The notes under the pieces were generated by a model that ran no database searches, was not told where the DNA came from, and was given only the letters and a program-made list of their open reading frames with translations. This document shows, piece by piece, positions 1 through 9,002 of a DNA stretch of 64,000 bases; position 1 is the stretch's first letter; every line of letters begins with the position of its first letter. Origin of the DNA: Rhodobacter sp. CZR27 (lineage in GTDB: Bacteria; Pseudomonadota; Alphaproteobacteria; Rhodobacterales; Rhodobacteraceae). The stretch spans positions 458,501 to 522,500 of the forward strand of contig NZ_CP023548.1 of NCBI RefSeq assembly GCF_002407205.1, in the 5' to 3' direction. The position numbers and the translations under genes are program-made.

Positions 1-731
1 CCGATGCCGAGGCGCATCTGAACGACCTCTTCGCCTTCGAGCTTGCGGCGGGGCGGCGGGTGCTGGCCGGCTTCGACTTCCCCTTCGGCTATCCGGAAGG
101 CTTCGCGCCGAAGCTTGCGGGCGAGCGGTGGGCGCCCGCGCTCTGGGACTGGCTCGAGGCGCGGATCGAGGACGCGCCCGACAACGCCAACAACCGCTTC
201 CAGCTGGCCGCCGGGATCAACGCGGCCTTCGAGGGGGCAGGGCCGTTCTGGGGCCGACCCGCGGGGATGGAGCTTGCCGACCTGCCCGACCGCAAGACCT
301 GCGACCACGCCGCGCTGGGCATCGCCGAGCGGCGGCGCGTGGAACTGGCGGTGCCGAAGGCGCATCCGGTCTGGAAGCTCTACACCACCGGCTCGGTCGG
401 CTCGCAGGCGCTTCTGGGCCTGCCGGTCATCGCGCGCCTCCGCCGCCGCTTCCATGCCGCCGCCTGGCCGTTCGAGCCCGCCACCGCGCCGCTGGTCGTG
501 GCCGAGATCTACCCCTCGCTCCTCGGGCCGCAGATCACCAAGGCCACCCGCGACGGCGAGATCAAGGATTCGGCGCAGGTGCGTCTGATGGCGCGGGCGC
601 TGTGGCGGATGTCGCGCGACGGCTCGCTGGGCGATCTGCTCGAGGACGTGCCCGACTGGCCCGGCCGCGCCGAGGAGGGCTGGATCCTCGGGGCCGGCCA
701 TGCCGATCAGCTGCGGCTTTCCCTGATATGA
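1..731 (+). CDS. Hypothetical protein, 3' part only
   Basis: The reading frame is open from the first base, so the gene begins upstream of the window. I do not recognise it firmly. The visible part of about 240 residues has a hydrophobic strand ending in GFDFPFGYP, a conserved-looking NNRFQLAAGIN segment and a later VVAEIYPSLLGP strand. This layout recalls the RNase H-like DUF429 group, where an acidic residue sits in the first strand, but that is a weak guess. No signal peptide or membrane segment is seen in the visible part. Its stop overlaps the start of the next gene as ATGA, so the two are probably translated together. Confidence 0.6.
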   Translation, partial: DAEAHLNDLFAFELAAGRRVLAGFDFPFGYPEGFAPKLAGERWAPALWDWLEARIEDAPDNANNRFQLAAGINAAFEGAGPFWGRPAGMELADLPDRKTCDHAALGIAERRRVELAVPKAHPVWKLYTTGSVGSQALLGLPVIARLRRRFHAAAWPFEPATAPLVVAEIYPSLLGPQITKATRDGEIKDSAQVRLMARALWRMSRDGSLGDLLEDVPDWPGRAEEGWILGAGHADQLRLSLI

Positions 732-1315
732 GGATCAGCCTGCATCACGGCCTGCCGGCCGCGCAGCGGCACACGGCGGCCCGGCTCTACTGGCAGGCCT
801 TCGGCGGCAAGCTCGACAAGGTTATGGGTCCCGAGCCGCGGGCGCTGGCCTTCCTTGAGCGGGTCATGCGCGAGGACCATGCCATCGCGGCGCTGGATGA
901 CGACGGGCGCCTGCTGGGCCTTGCCGGCTTCAAGACGCCGCGCGGCGGCTTCGCCGGCGGCACCAGTGCCGACATGCGGGCCGTCTATGGCGCCTGGGGC
1001 GGCACCTGGCGCGCGATGATCCTGCGCCTGCTGCAGGGCGAGGTGGACAACGACCGCTTCCTGCTGGACGGCATCTGCGTCGAGCGCGAGATGCGCTCTC
1101 ATGGCATCGGCACGGCCCTTCTGGGCGAGATCTGCGCCGAGGCGATCCGGCGCGGCTATACGGCGGTCCGTCTGGATGTGATCGATTCGAACTGGCGCGC
1201 CCGGGCGCTCTACGAGCGGCTGGGTTTCGTGGCGGTCAGCGCGCATGGCATCGGCGCGCTGCGCCATGTCTTTGGCTTCACCAGCGCGATCACCATGGTG
1301 CGCCGGGTGCGCTGA
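728..1315 (+). CDS. GNAT-family N-acetyltransferase
   Basis: This 195-residue protein is a probable acetyl-CoA-dependent N-acetyltransferase of unknown substrate. The acetyl-CoA-binding motif A is visible near residues 118-133 as VEREMRSHGIGTALLG, matching the R/Q-x-x-G-x-G/A loop. It is followed by the usual strand LDVIDSNWRARALYERLGF, in which Asn and the YERLGF helix are hallmarks of the fold. The start is the ATG that overlaps the previous stop, because longer forms of this frame run inside the upstream gene. It is the last gene of its transcription unit and is convergent with plsC. Confidence 0.82.
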   Translation: MRISLHHGLPAAQRHTAARLYWQAFGGKLDKVMGPEPRALAFLERVMREDHAIAALDDDGRLLGLAGFKTPRGGFAGGTSADMRAVYGAWGGTWRAMILRLLQGEVDNDRFLLDGICVEREMRSHGIGTALLGEICAEAIRRGYTAVRLDVIDSNWRARALYERLGFVAVSAHGIGALRHVFGFTSAITMVRRVR

Positions 1316-1334
1316 ACCGCAGCCCGGGCGCCCG

Positions 1335-2060
1335 TCAGGCGCCCCGGGCCTCGGCGATCAGCCGGTTCGAGGCTGCCTCGATCGCGGACTCCAGCTCGAC
1401 CATGAAGGTGGCCGGCGTGTGGCCCGGCGCGATCGGCGGCAGGAACTCGATCACCGCCGTCCCGGGCTTGCGGAACACGCCATGCCGCGGCCAGAACACG
1501 CCGACGTTGGTCGCGACCGGATGGCAGTCCTGCTCGAGCTGGCCATACAGCACCGCGGTGCCCATCTTGTAGGGCTTCTCGTCCCCCGGCGCCACGCGGG
1601 TGCCCTGCGGATAGATGATCAGCTGGCCCGGCTGCTCGCGGCCCTTGGCCACGTCGGCCATCATCTTCTTGATCGCCGCCCCGCGCTTGCCGCGATCCAC
1701 GGGGATGAACCCGGCGCGCAGCGCGTGCCAGCCCATCAGGGGGATCCAGCCCAGCTCCTTCTTCATGATGAAGCGCGCCGCGGGCAGCACCGAGACTAGG
1801 GTGATCGAATCGAGGAAGCTCTGGTGCTTCGAGGCGATCAGCACGGCGCCGGTCGGCACCTCGCCGCGGACCTCTGTCTTCAGCCCGACGATCCAGCGCG
1901 CCGTGAAGCGGACCCAGCGCCCGAAGACCTGCATCCAGACCAGCGCCCACTTGCGGTCGAGCATCACCAGCGGCGTGAAGGCCAGCGCGATGACGATCAT
2001 CGAGACATACATCTGGACGTTGAAGATGATGGACCGGATCCATTGCAGCGCGTGGCGCAT
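1335..2060 (-). CDS. plsC: 1-acyl-sn-glycerol-3-phosphate acyltransferase
   Basis: PlsC transfers an acyl chain to the sn-2 position of lysophosphatidic acid, making phosphatidic acid at the inner membrane. The 241-residue protein has an N-terminal hydrophobic segment (about residues 10-33), the catalytic HX4D box as HQSFLD at 79-84, and the substrate motif YPQGTR at 150-155. The family norm for that motif is FPEGTR, so Glu is replaced by Gln here. The length is usual for the family. Its ATG shares one base with the ftsX stop (TGATG), so it appears to be the third gene of an ftsE-ftsX-plsC operon. Confidence 0.9.
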   Translation of the reverse strand: MRHALQWIRSIIFNVQMYVSMIVIALAFTPLVMLDRKWALVWMQVFGRWVRFTARWIVGLKTEVRGEVPTGAVLIASKHQSFLDSITLVSVLPAARFIMKKELGWIPLMGWHALRAGFIPVDRGKRGAAIKKMMADVAKGREQPGQLIIYPQGTRVAPGDEKPYKMGTAVLYGQLEQDCHPVATNVGVFWPRHGVFRKPGTAVIEFLPPIAPGHTPATFMVELESAIEAASNRLIAEARGA

Positions 2061-2962
2061 CAGGTGAGTTCCTTGAGCTTGCGGAAGGCGGCGGCGCGGG
2101 TGGCGAAGAAGGCGGTGACGGCGGCGGCGGGCGGCAGGAGCAGCGGCAGAAGCCAGCCGGCGCCCTGAAAGCCGAGGCCGGTCATGAAGCCGCCCGCGGC
2201 ATCGGCCGAGGGCAGGAGGGCGATCGCCGCCATGCCGGCCAGCGCGCCCGCCGCGGCCCCGGCCAGCGCCCGCAGCGTGAAGCGCCGCACGAAGGCGCGG
2301 GCGATATAGCGGTCATGTGCGCCCACGAGGCGCAGCACGCGGATGACCTGCGCATTCGCGGCAAGCGACGCATTCGCGGCCAGCGTGATCATCGCCGCCG
2401 TGCTGGCGAGGATCAGCAGGATCGACACGGCACCCAGCAGCCGCAACCGCGAGGCGGCGACGGCCAGCGGCTGGCGCCAGCGCAGATGATCGTCGAGCAC
2501 CGCGCCCGGGGCCTCGGCCGCAAGCCGCTGGCGCAGGCCGTCGGCGTCATAGCCCTCGCCCTCCTCGTGCAGCTCGATCAGCCGCGGGATGGGCAGCGAG
2601 TCGAGCGGCAGGTCGGCTCCGAACCACGGCTCGAGCAGGGCGTGCTCTTCCTCGTCCGTCAGCGCCCGCGCCGAGGCGATGCCGGGCGTCTCGGCCAGCA
2701 GGTCGAGCACCGCCCGGGTCTGGACCTCCAGCTGCTCCTCGGGGGCCGAGATGCGGATGGTCGCCGTGCGCTCCAGCGCCTCGCCCCAGCGGTCGGCCAG
2801 CCGGCCCGCCGCCAGCGACAGCGCCAGCGCGAAGACGGCAAGGAAGGTCATGGTTCCGGCGGTGAAGCCGGTCAGCCAGGCGGTGTGCCCCGAGGGCGGA
2901 ACCACGCGGTCGGCCTGCCGGTCGGGCGTGGCGAGTTCCGACAGAAGCTGGGCGAAGGTCAC
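2060..2962 (-). CDS. ftsX: Cell-division ABC transporter permease FtsX
   Basis: FtsX is the membrane subunit of the FtsEX complex, which couples ATP hydrolysis to activation of septal peptidoglycan hydrolases. The 300-residue protein shows one membrane segment near residues 28-50, a periplasmic domain of about 120 residues, and then three C-terminal hydrophobic segments (roughly 170-190, 215-240, 265-290). This is the standard four-segment FtsX topology. Sequence conservation is low, as is usual for FtsX, so the call leans on topology and on the 4-base overlap with ftsE. Confidence 0.88.
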   Translation of the reverse strand: MTFAQLLSELATPDRQADRVVPPSGHTAWLTGFTAGTMTFLAVFALALSLAAGRLADRWGEALERTATIRISAPEEQLEVQTRAVLDLLAETPGIASARALTDEEEHALLEPWFGADLPLDSLPIPRLIELHEEGEGYDADGLRQRLAAEAPGAVLDDHLRWRQPLAVAASRLRLLGAVSILLILASTAAMITLAANASLAANAQVIRVLRLVGAHDRYIARAFVRRFTLRALAGAAAGALAGMAAIALLPSADAAGGFMTGLGFQGAGWLLPLLLPPAAAVTAFFATRAAAFRKLKELT

Positions 2963-3630
2963 AGGTCGGCCCCCGCAAGCTGAACCCGACGGTTCGAGAT
3001 CCGAAGCACCCGCGCAGCGACCTGCTGCTTGGCGTTGCGGATCAGGTTCAGGTCATGCGTGGCGACGAGGATCGTGGTGCCCATCCGGTTCAGCTCCACC
3101 AGCAGCTTCAGCAGCCGCAGCGACATCTCCCAGTCGAGATTGCCTGTCGGCTCGTCGGCCAGCAGCACGTCGGGCGAGGTGATGATGGCGCGGGCGACCG
3201 CGGCGCGCTGGCGCTCGCCGCCCGACAGGGCGGGGGGCAGGGCATCGGCCAGCTGGGCCAGTCCGACCCATGCCAGCAGGTCCGACAGATCCTGTGCGTT
3301 CGTGTCGCGGCCCGCCACGGTCAGCGGCAGCGTAACGTTCGCGGCGAGCGGCAGATGGTCGAGAAACTGGCAGTCCTGATGCACCACGCCCACCCGCCTG
3401 CGCATCCGCGCGACCTCGTCGCGGTCGAGGCTGCGCACCTCGCGGTCGAAGATCGTGACGCTGCCGGCGGTGGGCAGAAGCTCGGCGTAGCAGAGCTTGA
3501 GGAAGGTGGACTTGCCCGAGCCCGAGGGCCCGGTCAGGAAATGAAACGAGCCGCGGGTCAGGCGCAGCGAGACTTCGGACAGAAGCTCACCGCCGCCGTA
3601 GCTGTAGGCGACATTGTCGAAGGCGATCAC
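2959..3630 (-). CDS. ftsE: Cell-division ATP-binding protein FtsE
   Basis: FtsE is the ATPase of FtsEX. The 223-residue protein has Walker A GPSGSGKST (34-42), the ABC signature LSGGERQR (135-142) and Walker B VLLADEPTGNLD from about 155. It lacks membrane segments and has normal length. It is first in a leftward operon with ftsX (ATGA overlap) and plsC. A plausible promoter lies about 40 bases upstream. Confidence 0.93.
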   Translation of the reverse strand: MIAFDNVAYSYGGGELLSEVSLRLTRGSFHFLTGPSGSGKSTFLKLCYAELLPTAGSVTIFDREVRSLDRDEVARMRRRVGVVHQDCQFLDHLPLAANVTLPLTVAGRDTNAQDLSDLLAWVGLAQLADALPPALSGGERQRAAVARAIITSPDVLLADEPTGNLDWEMSLRLLKLLVELNRMGTTILVATHDLNLIRNAKQQVAARVLRISNRRVQLAGADL

Positions 3631-3669
3631 GCCTGTTTCTCCCCTTCGGGTCCCGCGAATGCGGCCGCA

Positions 3670-3697
3670 GTCTTAACCACCCTGCGGGCGGTTTCAA
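3670..3697 (-). promoter_or_regulatory. Putative sigma-70 promoter of ftsE
   Basis: On the minus strand TTGAAA (3692-3697) and TAAGAC (3670-3675) are separated by 16 bases. The predicted start is about 30 bases before the ftsE ATG. This is by eye only. Confidence 0.4.
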
Positions 3698-3728
3698 TGA
3701 GGCTCGAAGACGCTGCGGCCACAAAGGC

Positions 3729-3757
3729 TTGGATGGGCGCGGCATCGTTGCTACAAG
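3729..3757 (+). promoter_or_regulatory. Putative promoter of the zinc-ribbon protein gene
   Basis: TTGGAT (3729-3734) and TACAAG (3752-3757) are spaced by 17 bases, about 38 bases before the ATG at 3796. The match to consensus is modest. Confidence 0.33.
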
Positions 3758-3795
3758 ATGACGCAAAGATCAGGTGACGAGGCGGGAAGAGGGAC

Positions 3796-4668
3796 ATGCG
3801 GCTGATTTGCCCGAATTGCGACGCGCAATACGAAGTGTCCGATGATGCCATCCCGGCCGAGGGCCGCGACGTCCAGTGTTCGAACTGCGGGCATGGCTGG
3901 TTCCAGCGGCCAAGCGCGATCTTCTCGGTGCCGCTGCCCGCGGCCGCGCCAGAAGAGGCTCCGCCCGCGGCGGCGCCCCCCGCCTGGCTTTCCGAGACGC
4001 CGCTGCCGCAGTCCGATCCGACCCTCGGCACGCCCGAACCCGGACGCGGGCCGGATTCGGCCGACGAGGATCCGCCCGGCGAGGACGACGACGATGCCGC
4101 GGTCCCGCCCGCGGCCGTGGCCCCTCCCAGCCGCAGCCTCGACGAGGGCCTGCTTGCCGTCCTGCGCGAGGAAGCCGAGCGCGAGGCCGAGCAGCGCCGC
4201 AGGGAAGGCGCGGGCGAGACGGTGATCGCCCCGGTGCCGGACCCTTCCGTGCTGCCCGACCAGCGGCCGGCGCTGGCGCAGGTCGTGGCCTTCCAGCCCC
4301 CGGCCGCGCCGCCGATGCCGCAGGCACCCCTGGCCGAGCCGATGCCGCGACCCCGGCGCGACCTGCTGCCGGACATCGAGGAGATCAACTCGACCTTGCG
4401 GTCCAGCGTCACGCGCCCCGGCGCCGGGGACGAGCCCGCGCCGCCGCCGCGTCCGTCGCGCGCCTCCTATCGCGCCGGGTTCTTCCTGATGATCGTGGTC
4501 GCCCTGCTTCTGGCCACCGGCTATCTGATGGCACCGCAGATCGCGGCCGAGATGCCCGGGGCCGAGCCCGCGCTGCGCCGCTACGTCGCCGCGGTGGACG
4601 AGGCGCGCCTGCTGCTCGACCGGCTGCTGCAGACCGCCCGTCAGGCAGTGCAGGACGCCGCTTCCTGA
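3796..4668 (+). CDS. MJ0042-type zinc-ribbon membrane protein
   Basis: The 290-residue protein begins with a zinc-ribbon of the MJ0042 type: CPNC at residues 5-8 and CSNC at 28-31, followed by GHGWF. A long proline-, alanine- and acid-rich low-complexity region runs from about 40 to 220. One membrane segment (about 228-247) is followed by a short C-terminal tail. The zinc ribbon is therefore probably cytoplasmic and tethered to the inner membrane. The biochemical role is not known. Position next to ftsEX, with divergent transcription, hints at an envelope or division-related task, but that is inference only. Confidence 0.85.
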   Translation: MRLICPNCDAQYEVSDDAIPAEGRDVQCSNCGHGWFQRPSAIFSVPLPAAAPEEAPPAAAPPAWLSETPLPQSDPTLGTPEPGRGPDSADEDPPGEDDDDAAVPPAAVAPPSRSLDEGLLAVLREEAEREAEQRRREGAGETVIAPVPDPSVLPDQRPALAQVVAFQPPAAPPMPQAPLAEPMPRPRRDLLPDIEEINSTLRSSVTRPGAGDEPAPPPRPSRASYRAGFFLMIVVALLLATGYLMAPQIAAEMPGAEPALRRYVAAVDEARLLLDRLLQTARQAVQDAAS

Positions 4669-4669
4669 G

Positions 4670-7156
4670 CTAGTACATATCGAGCAGGCGGCGCAGGTAG
4701 TCGCGCTCGATCTCGGGGCGCGTGAGGTCGCCCGAGCGGCGGCGGATCTCGTCCAGCAGGTCCTGCGCCCGGCGATAGACGTCCTCGCCCTGCAGCATGT
4801 TGCGATCCGAGCCGATCCGGCCCGTCTCGCCCGGTTCGCGGCCCAGCGGGTCGCGCTGGCTGTTCGGATCGGCCCGGCCGAAGGCCTCGCCCTCGCCCTG
4901 GCCGTTCTGCTGGCGCTGCTCCTCGGCCATCGCCTCACCCAGGTCGCGCATCCCCTCGCGCAGCGACTCCATCGCCTCGGCCTGCCGGTCGAGTGCGCCG
5001 GGCAGGTCGCCGTCACGCAGCGCCCGCTCGGCCTCTTCCATCGCGCGGCCGGCGTCGTCCAGCGACCGGCGGCCGCTTTCGCCGCGCTCGCTGCCCGCGC
5101 CGGGAAGCTGGCTGTCGTTCATTCCGTTCAGCCGGTTCTTCAGGTCGCGCTGCCGGTCGGCAAGGCTGCGGCCGTCCTGGCCCTCGCCCTCGCCGGGTTG
5201 CTCGCCGCCACGAGGCTCGCCGTTCGGCCCGCGCTGCAGTTGCTGGAACGAGTCATCCGACAGGCCCTGCTGGTCGCGCAGCGTCTCGGAGAGGTCGCGC
5301 ATGGCCTGGTTGCCTGGCCCCTGGCCCTGGCCCTCGCCCATCGTGACCTGCATGTTCTCCATCAGCTGACGCATCATCTCCATCAACTCGGCCGCCTCGG
5401 CCATCTTGCCCTGCTCCATCAGCTCCTGCAGCTTGTCGAGCATCTCCTGCAGCTGGTCGCCCGACATCTCCATGGTCTGGCGGTTCTCGGACTGCTGCTG
5501 GTCGGGATTGCGCTGCGCCTCCTCGGCCAGTTCGCGCATGTAGTTGTTCAGCGCCTCGCGCATCTCGTCCATCAGCTTCTGGATCTCGTCCGGCGAGGCG
5601 CCGTTGCGGATCGCCTCGTCCAGCCGGTCCTGCGCGCGGCGCAGCGCCTCCAGCGCCGAGGCGAGGTCGCCCTCCTCGACCATCAGCGCAATCTCCCACA
5701 GCTGCTCGGCGATCTCGTCGCGGGCGGTGGGCGTCAGGGTCGCAGCCTCGGCATCCAGCCGGCGCATCAGGACGCGGGTGCGCAGGAAGGCGCGCTCGTT
5801 ACGGAAGAGGCCCTCGGGCGAATGGGTGATCGCGTGCAGGATCTGCGCCGTCCGCGGCCCGTTGGCGGCGGTCCAGAGCAGGTCACGGCGCAGCTCGATC
5901 AGCGCGGAGGCCAGCGGATCGAAGAAGCGCCGGCCCGGCAGCACGACCTTCAGCGTGGGCGAGGAGCCCTCCTGCATCGCGGCATCGGTGACCGTCAGGT
6001 TCAGCACCACGGGAAGGTTCGCGAAGGGATGCTTGGACAGGTCATCCACCAGCGTCTCGCTGAACTCGGCCCGGTTGCCCGAGATCGGCAGCGGCAGGTC
6101 CAGCGTCACAGGCTCGCGCGGCTCCGGCTCAGCCACCAGGCCGAAGCGGCGGTCGACGGCGGCCAGATCCAGCGCGATCACCGCCCGCCCGCCCGTCACG
6201 CCATAGTCGTCCTGCGCCGAGAAGGTCAGCTTCATCCGGCCGTCCGCCTCGCGGCTCATCTCTCCCTCGGTCGAGACGGCGGGCGGCGCATCGGCCAGCG
6301 CCATCACGCGCCAGGCGCGCCCGCCCTGGCCGTCGATGGTGATCGAGCCGGTCTGGCGGACATCGAAATCCTGCGCGGGTCCCGGGACCGGCTCGCCGAC
6401 CGGCCGGCCCGAGACGGTCTCGGTCACGCCAAGATCGCCCACCTCGCCGTAAAGCCGGACCTGCACGCGGCTGCCGACCGGCAGGGTCACGTCGGGCGTG
6501 TCGATCTCGTTGAGGTAGAGCGAGGGCTTGCCGGTGTAGCCGGGCGGCTGGGCCCATGCCTCCCAGCTTGGCCCGCCGACCATCGCCTCGGCCCCGCCGG
6601 GACCGAGGCCGGCAACCGAGCCGAGCCGCCACACCGAGCCGAACATCAGCGCCACGACCAGCGCGGTCAGCGCGACGTAGCGCAGCGCGAAGGGGTCGCG
6701 GCGAGCCAGCCGCAGGTCAGGCGGCACGGCACGGGCCTGTGCCGCACGCTCGGCCATGCGGGCACGGTGCGCCTGCCAGATCGCCCGCGACCAGGGGTCG
6801 GAGGTGCCGATCGCCTGCTGGTCGATCATGGACGAGATCGGCCGCCCCGGCAGCGAGGCATCGAGCCGCCCCAGCGCATCCGCACGCGAGGGCCGGCGGA
6901 AGCCGCGCAGCCCGAGCCCCAGCGCCACCAGCGCGCCCAGCCCCGCCACGGCAAGGCCGCCCCGCACCCAGTCGAGCGGCAACAGGTCCTGAAGCCCGAA
7001 GACCAGCGCGGCCATTGTCGCGATCAGGATGGTCCAGACCGGCCAGAACGCGCGCGCCAGACGCTCGGCCCAGAGCCCCGCCCAGGTCAGGCGGAGCGGC
7101 CAGATCAGCCGTTCCAGAGCCGTTTCGGTCGCGGGATCCGGGGTTTCGCGTGCCAT
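4670..7156 (-). CDS. TIGR02302-like large membrane protein
   Basis: The 828-residue protein matches what I know of the alphaproteobacterial TIGR02302 (DUF4175) family, whose function is unknown. Two or three hydrophobic segments lie near the N-terminus (about residues 36-90 and 150-170), followed by a long presumably periplasmic region. From about residue 510 it becomes rich in Q, E, M, G and R, with repeated helix-like MXXLXEXM patterns typical of coiled coils, for example around 560-600. The ATG is 28 bases downstream of the lysA stop, so it is probably co-transcribed with lysA. A long open frame on the opposite strand is a codon-bias shadow. Confidence 0.85.
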   Translation of the reverse strand: MARETPDPATETALERLIWPLRLTWAGLWAERLARAFWPVWTILIATMAALVFGLQDLLPLDWVRGGLAVAGLGALVALGLGLRGFRRPSRADALGRLDASLPGRPISSMIDQQAIGTSDPWSRAIWQAHRARMAERAAQARAVPPDLRLARRDPFALRYVALTALVVALMFGSVWRLGSVAGLGPGGAEAMVGGPSWEAWAQPPGYTGKPSLYLNEIDTPDVTLPVGSRVQVRLYGEVGDLGVTETVSGRPVGEPVPGPAQDFDVRQTGSITIDGQGGRAWRVMALADAPPAVSTEGEMSREADGRMKLTFSAQDDYGVTGGRAVIALDLAAVDRRFGLVAEPEPREPVTLDLPLPISGNRAEFSETLVDDLSKHPFANLPVVLNLTVTDAAMQEGSSPTLKVVLPGRRFFDPLASALIELRRDLLWTAANGPRTAQILHAITHSPEGLFRNERAFLRTRVLMRRLDAEAATLTPTARDEIAEQLWEIALMVEEGDLASALEALRRAQDRLDEAIRNGASPDEIQKLMDEMREALNNYMRELAEEAQRNPDQQQSENRQTMEMSGDQLQEMLDKLQELMEQGKMAEAAELMEMMRQLMENMQVTMGEGQGQGPGNQAMRDLSETLRDQQGLSDDSFQQLQRGPNGEPRGGEQPGEGEGQDGRSLADRQRDLKNRLNGMNDSQLPGAGSERGESGRRSLDDAGRAMEEAERALRDGDLPGALDRQAEAMESLREGMRDLGEAMAEEQRQQNGQGEGEAFGRADPNSQRDPLGREPGETGRIGSDRNMLQGEDVYRRAQDLLDEIRRRSGDLTRPEIERDYLRRLLDMY

Positions 7157-7184
7157 GCGCCTCGCCTGAAACAGGCTGCGCGCG

Positions 7185-8450
7185 TCACAGCCATTCGGGA
7201 ATGCTATCTCGCTTCAGGATTTCGTCAAACGTCGGTCTCGCCCGAATGACGGCGAAGTGATCCCCGTGAACCAGCACCTCGGGCACCAGCGGGCGCGAGT
7301 TGTATTCCGACGCCATCACCGCGCCATAGGCCCCGGCCGAGCGGAAGGCGACCAGATCGCCCTCGGCCATCGCGGGCAGGAGGCGCCCCTTGGCGAAGGT
7401 GTCGCCGGTTTCGCAGATCGGCCCGACCACGTCATAGGGCTGCGGCTCGATCCCCGGAGCGGCTTCCTCCACCGGCACGATGTCGTGGTGCGCGCCATAC
7501 ATCGAGGGCCGCACCAGATCATTCATCGCCGCGTCGAGGATCAGGAAATCCCGCCCCTCGCCGTGCTTCACATAGATCACGCCGGCCACCAGCACGCCCG
7601 CGTTGCCCGAGATCAGCCGGCCCGGCTCGATCTCGATCTCGCAGCCGAGATGGCCCACGGTGCGCTTGATCAGCGCCCCGTATTCCAGCGGCAGCGGCGG
7701 CGCCTCGTTCGAGCGGGTGTAGGGGATGCCGAGGCCCCCGCCGAGGTCGAGCCGGCGGATGTCGTGGCCCTCGGCGCGCAGCCGTTCGGTCAGTTCGGCG
7801 ACCTTCAGATAGGCCTGCTCGAAGGGTTCGAGTTCGGTCAGCTGCGAGCCGATGTGGACGTCGATCCCCACCACCTCGAGACCGGGCAGCGCCGCCGCCT
7901 CGGCATAGACCTCGGCTGCGCGGGCGATCGGGATGCCGAACTTGTTCTCCTTCTTGCCCGTTGCGATCTTCTCGTGCGTGCGGGCATCGACGTCCGGGTT
8001 CACCCGCACGGCGATCGGCGCGCGCAGGCCCATGGAGTGGGCCACCTCGGACAGCGCCCGCATCTCCGGCTCGGATTCCACGTTGAACTGGCGGATGCCG
8101 CCTTCCAGCGCCGTCCGCATCTCCTCGCGCGTCTTGCCGACGCCCGAGAACACGATGCGGTCGCCCGGCACGCCGGCCGCCTTCGCGCGCAGGTATTCCC
8201 CGCCCGAGACGACGTCCATCCCCGCGCCGATGTCGCCCAGCACCTTCAGCACCGCGACGTTCGACAGCGACTTGATCGCGAAGCAGACCATGTGCGGCAG
8301 CGGCGAGAGCGCCTCGGTGAAGAGGTGGTAGTGCCGCGTCAGCGTGGCGGTCGAATAGCAGTAGAACGGCGTGCCCACGGTGGCCGCGATGTCGGACAGG
8401 CGGACATCCTCGGCGTGGAGCGTCCCGTTGCGGTAGAGGAAATGGTCCAT
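7185..8450 (-). CDS. lysA: Diaminopimelate decarboxylase
   Basis: LysA decarboxylates meso-diaminopimelate to L-lysine, the last step of lysine synthesis, using pyridoxal phosphate. The 421-residue protein has the PLP lysine in CFAIKS (Lys60), the glycine-rich phosphate-binding motif GGGLGIPY, and the substrate motif CETGDTF at 346-352 that supplies a residue to the neighbouring subunit's active site. Length is typical. The gene follows a small membrane-protein gene by only 6 bases and belongs to the leftward argH-lysA set. Confidence 0.95.
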   Translation of the reverse strand: MDHFLYRNGTLHAEDVRLSDIAATVGTPFYCYSTATLTRHYHLFTEALSPLPHMVCFAIKSLSNVAVLKVLGDIGAGMDVVSGGEYLRAKAAGVPGDRIVFSGVGKTREEMRTALEGGIRQFNVESEPEMRALSEVAHSMGLRAPIAVRVNPDVDARTHEKIATGKKENKFGIPIARAAEVYAEAAALPGLEVVGIDVHIGSQLTELEPFEQAYLKVAELTERLRAEGHDIRRLDLGGGLGIPYTRSNEAPPLPLEYGALIKRTVGHLGCEIEIEPGRLISGNAGVLVAGVIYVKHGEGRDFLILDAAMNDLVRPSMYGAHHDIVPVEEAAPGIEPQPYDVVGPICETGDTFAKGRLLPAMAEGDLVAFRSAGAYGAVMASEYNSRPLVPEVLVHGDHFAVIRARPTFDEILKRDSIPEWL

Positions 8451-8456
8451 GTCTTC

Positions 8457-8774
8457 TCAGGTCACGGGGCGCGAACGCAGGAACAGGTAGAGCGGCAGGC
8501 CGCAGGAGACGCCGATCAGGAAGGTGGCCGGGATCGCCACAAGCGCGATCCAGTTCTTCCGGGTGAAGGTCTCGGCCAGGATCCAGACGGTCAGCGTGAT
8601 GGCCGAGATCGTCAGGTCCCAGACGAGGCCGGTGGTCGAGGAATTGACATACCAGGCGTCAATCATGCCGCCGAAGCCCTCGCCCGTCTCCAGCATGTAG
8701 GAGACGAAGTGGAACATCGGATGCGTCGCGCCCCAGATCGCGAGGGCAAGGAAGATCATTCGCAGCGGCGACAT
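8457..8774 (-). CDS. Small DUF2834-like membrane protein
   Basis: The 105-residue protein has three hydrophobic segments, approximately residues 5-20, 45-65 and 73-92. The pattern, including a WD dipeptide inside the middle segment, resembles the DUF2834 family of small membrane proteins with unknown role. I placed the start at MSPLRMIF, because it directly follows the upstream lipoprotein stop and longer forms of this frame would run through that gene. Spacing to neighbours is very tight (1 base upstream, 6 bases to lysA). Confidence 0.75.
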   Translation of the reverse strand: MSPLRMIFLALAIWGATHPMFHFVSYMLETGEGFGGMIDAWYVNSSTTGLVWDLTISAITLTVWILAETFTRKNWIALVAIPATFLIGVSCGLPLYLFLRSRPVT

Positions 8775-8775
8775 G

Positions 8776-9000
8776 TCAGAGCGCACTCCCCAAACCAATT
8801 GCAAGGTTACCGATACCAAATCCTGTGCCGACAGAAGCCCCATGCGGCCCGACTCCCACGCGCGCGGCCCCGACCCGCGTCGAGACGCCGGGATGGACGC
8901 CGACGCCACCCGGACCCACGCCGACGCCCACGCCGACATGCGGCTCGGAGGGCTGGGCACAGGCCGCGAGGCCGAGCGGGAGGAGGAGCGCCCACCGCAT
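8776..9000 (-). CDS. Gly/Val-rich small lipoprotein
   Basis: The 74-residue product starts with a lipoprotein signal (MRWALLLPLGLAAC, lipobox LAAC with Cys14). The mature part is almost entirely Gly, Val, Ala, Pro and His, built from loose GVGVGP/GVGVHPGV-like units, and ends in a hydrophobic GIGNLAIGLGSAL. I do not recognise a characterised family. Its ATG follows the next upstream lipoprotein stop by 2 bases, and only 1 base separates its stop from the next gene. It is thus embedded in the argH-lysA operon. Confidence 0.68.
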   Translation of the reverse strand: MRWALLLPLGLAACAQPSEPHVGVGVGVGPGGVGVHPGVSTRVGAARVGVGPHGASVGTGFGIGNLAIGLGSAL

Positions 9001-9002
9001 CG

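Noticed and set aside
5198..7249. A 683-codon open frame on the plus strand opposite the TIGR02302-like gene
   Set aside because: It is rich in His, Arg and Gln, has no domain, and mirrors the third-position GC bias of the real gene.
8776..9000. The Gly/Val-rich 74-residue frame as a mere low-complexity artefact
   Set aside because: It has a proper lipobox and is packed between neighbours with 1-2 base spacing, so I kept it as a gene.
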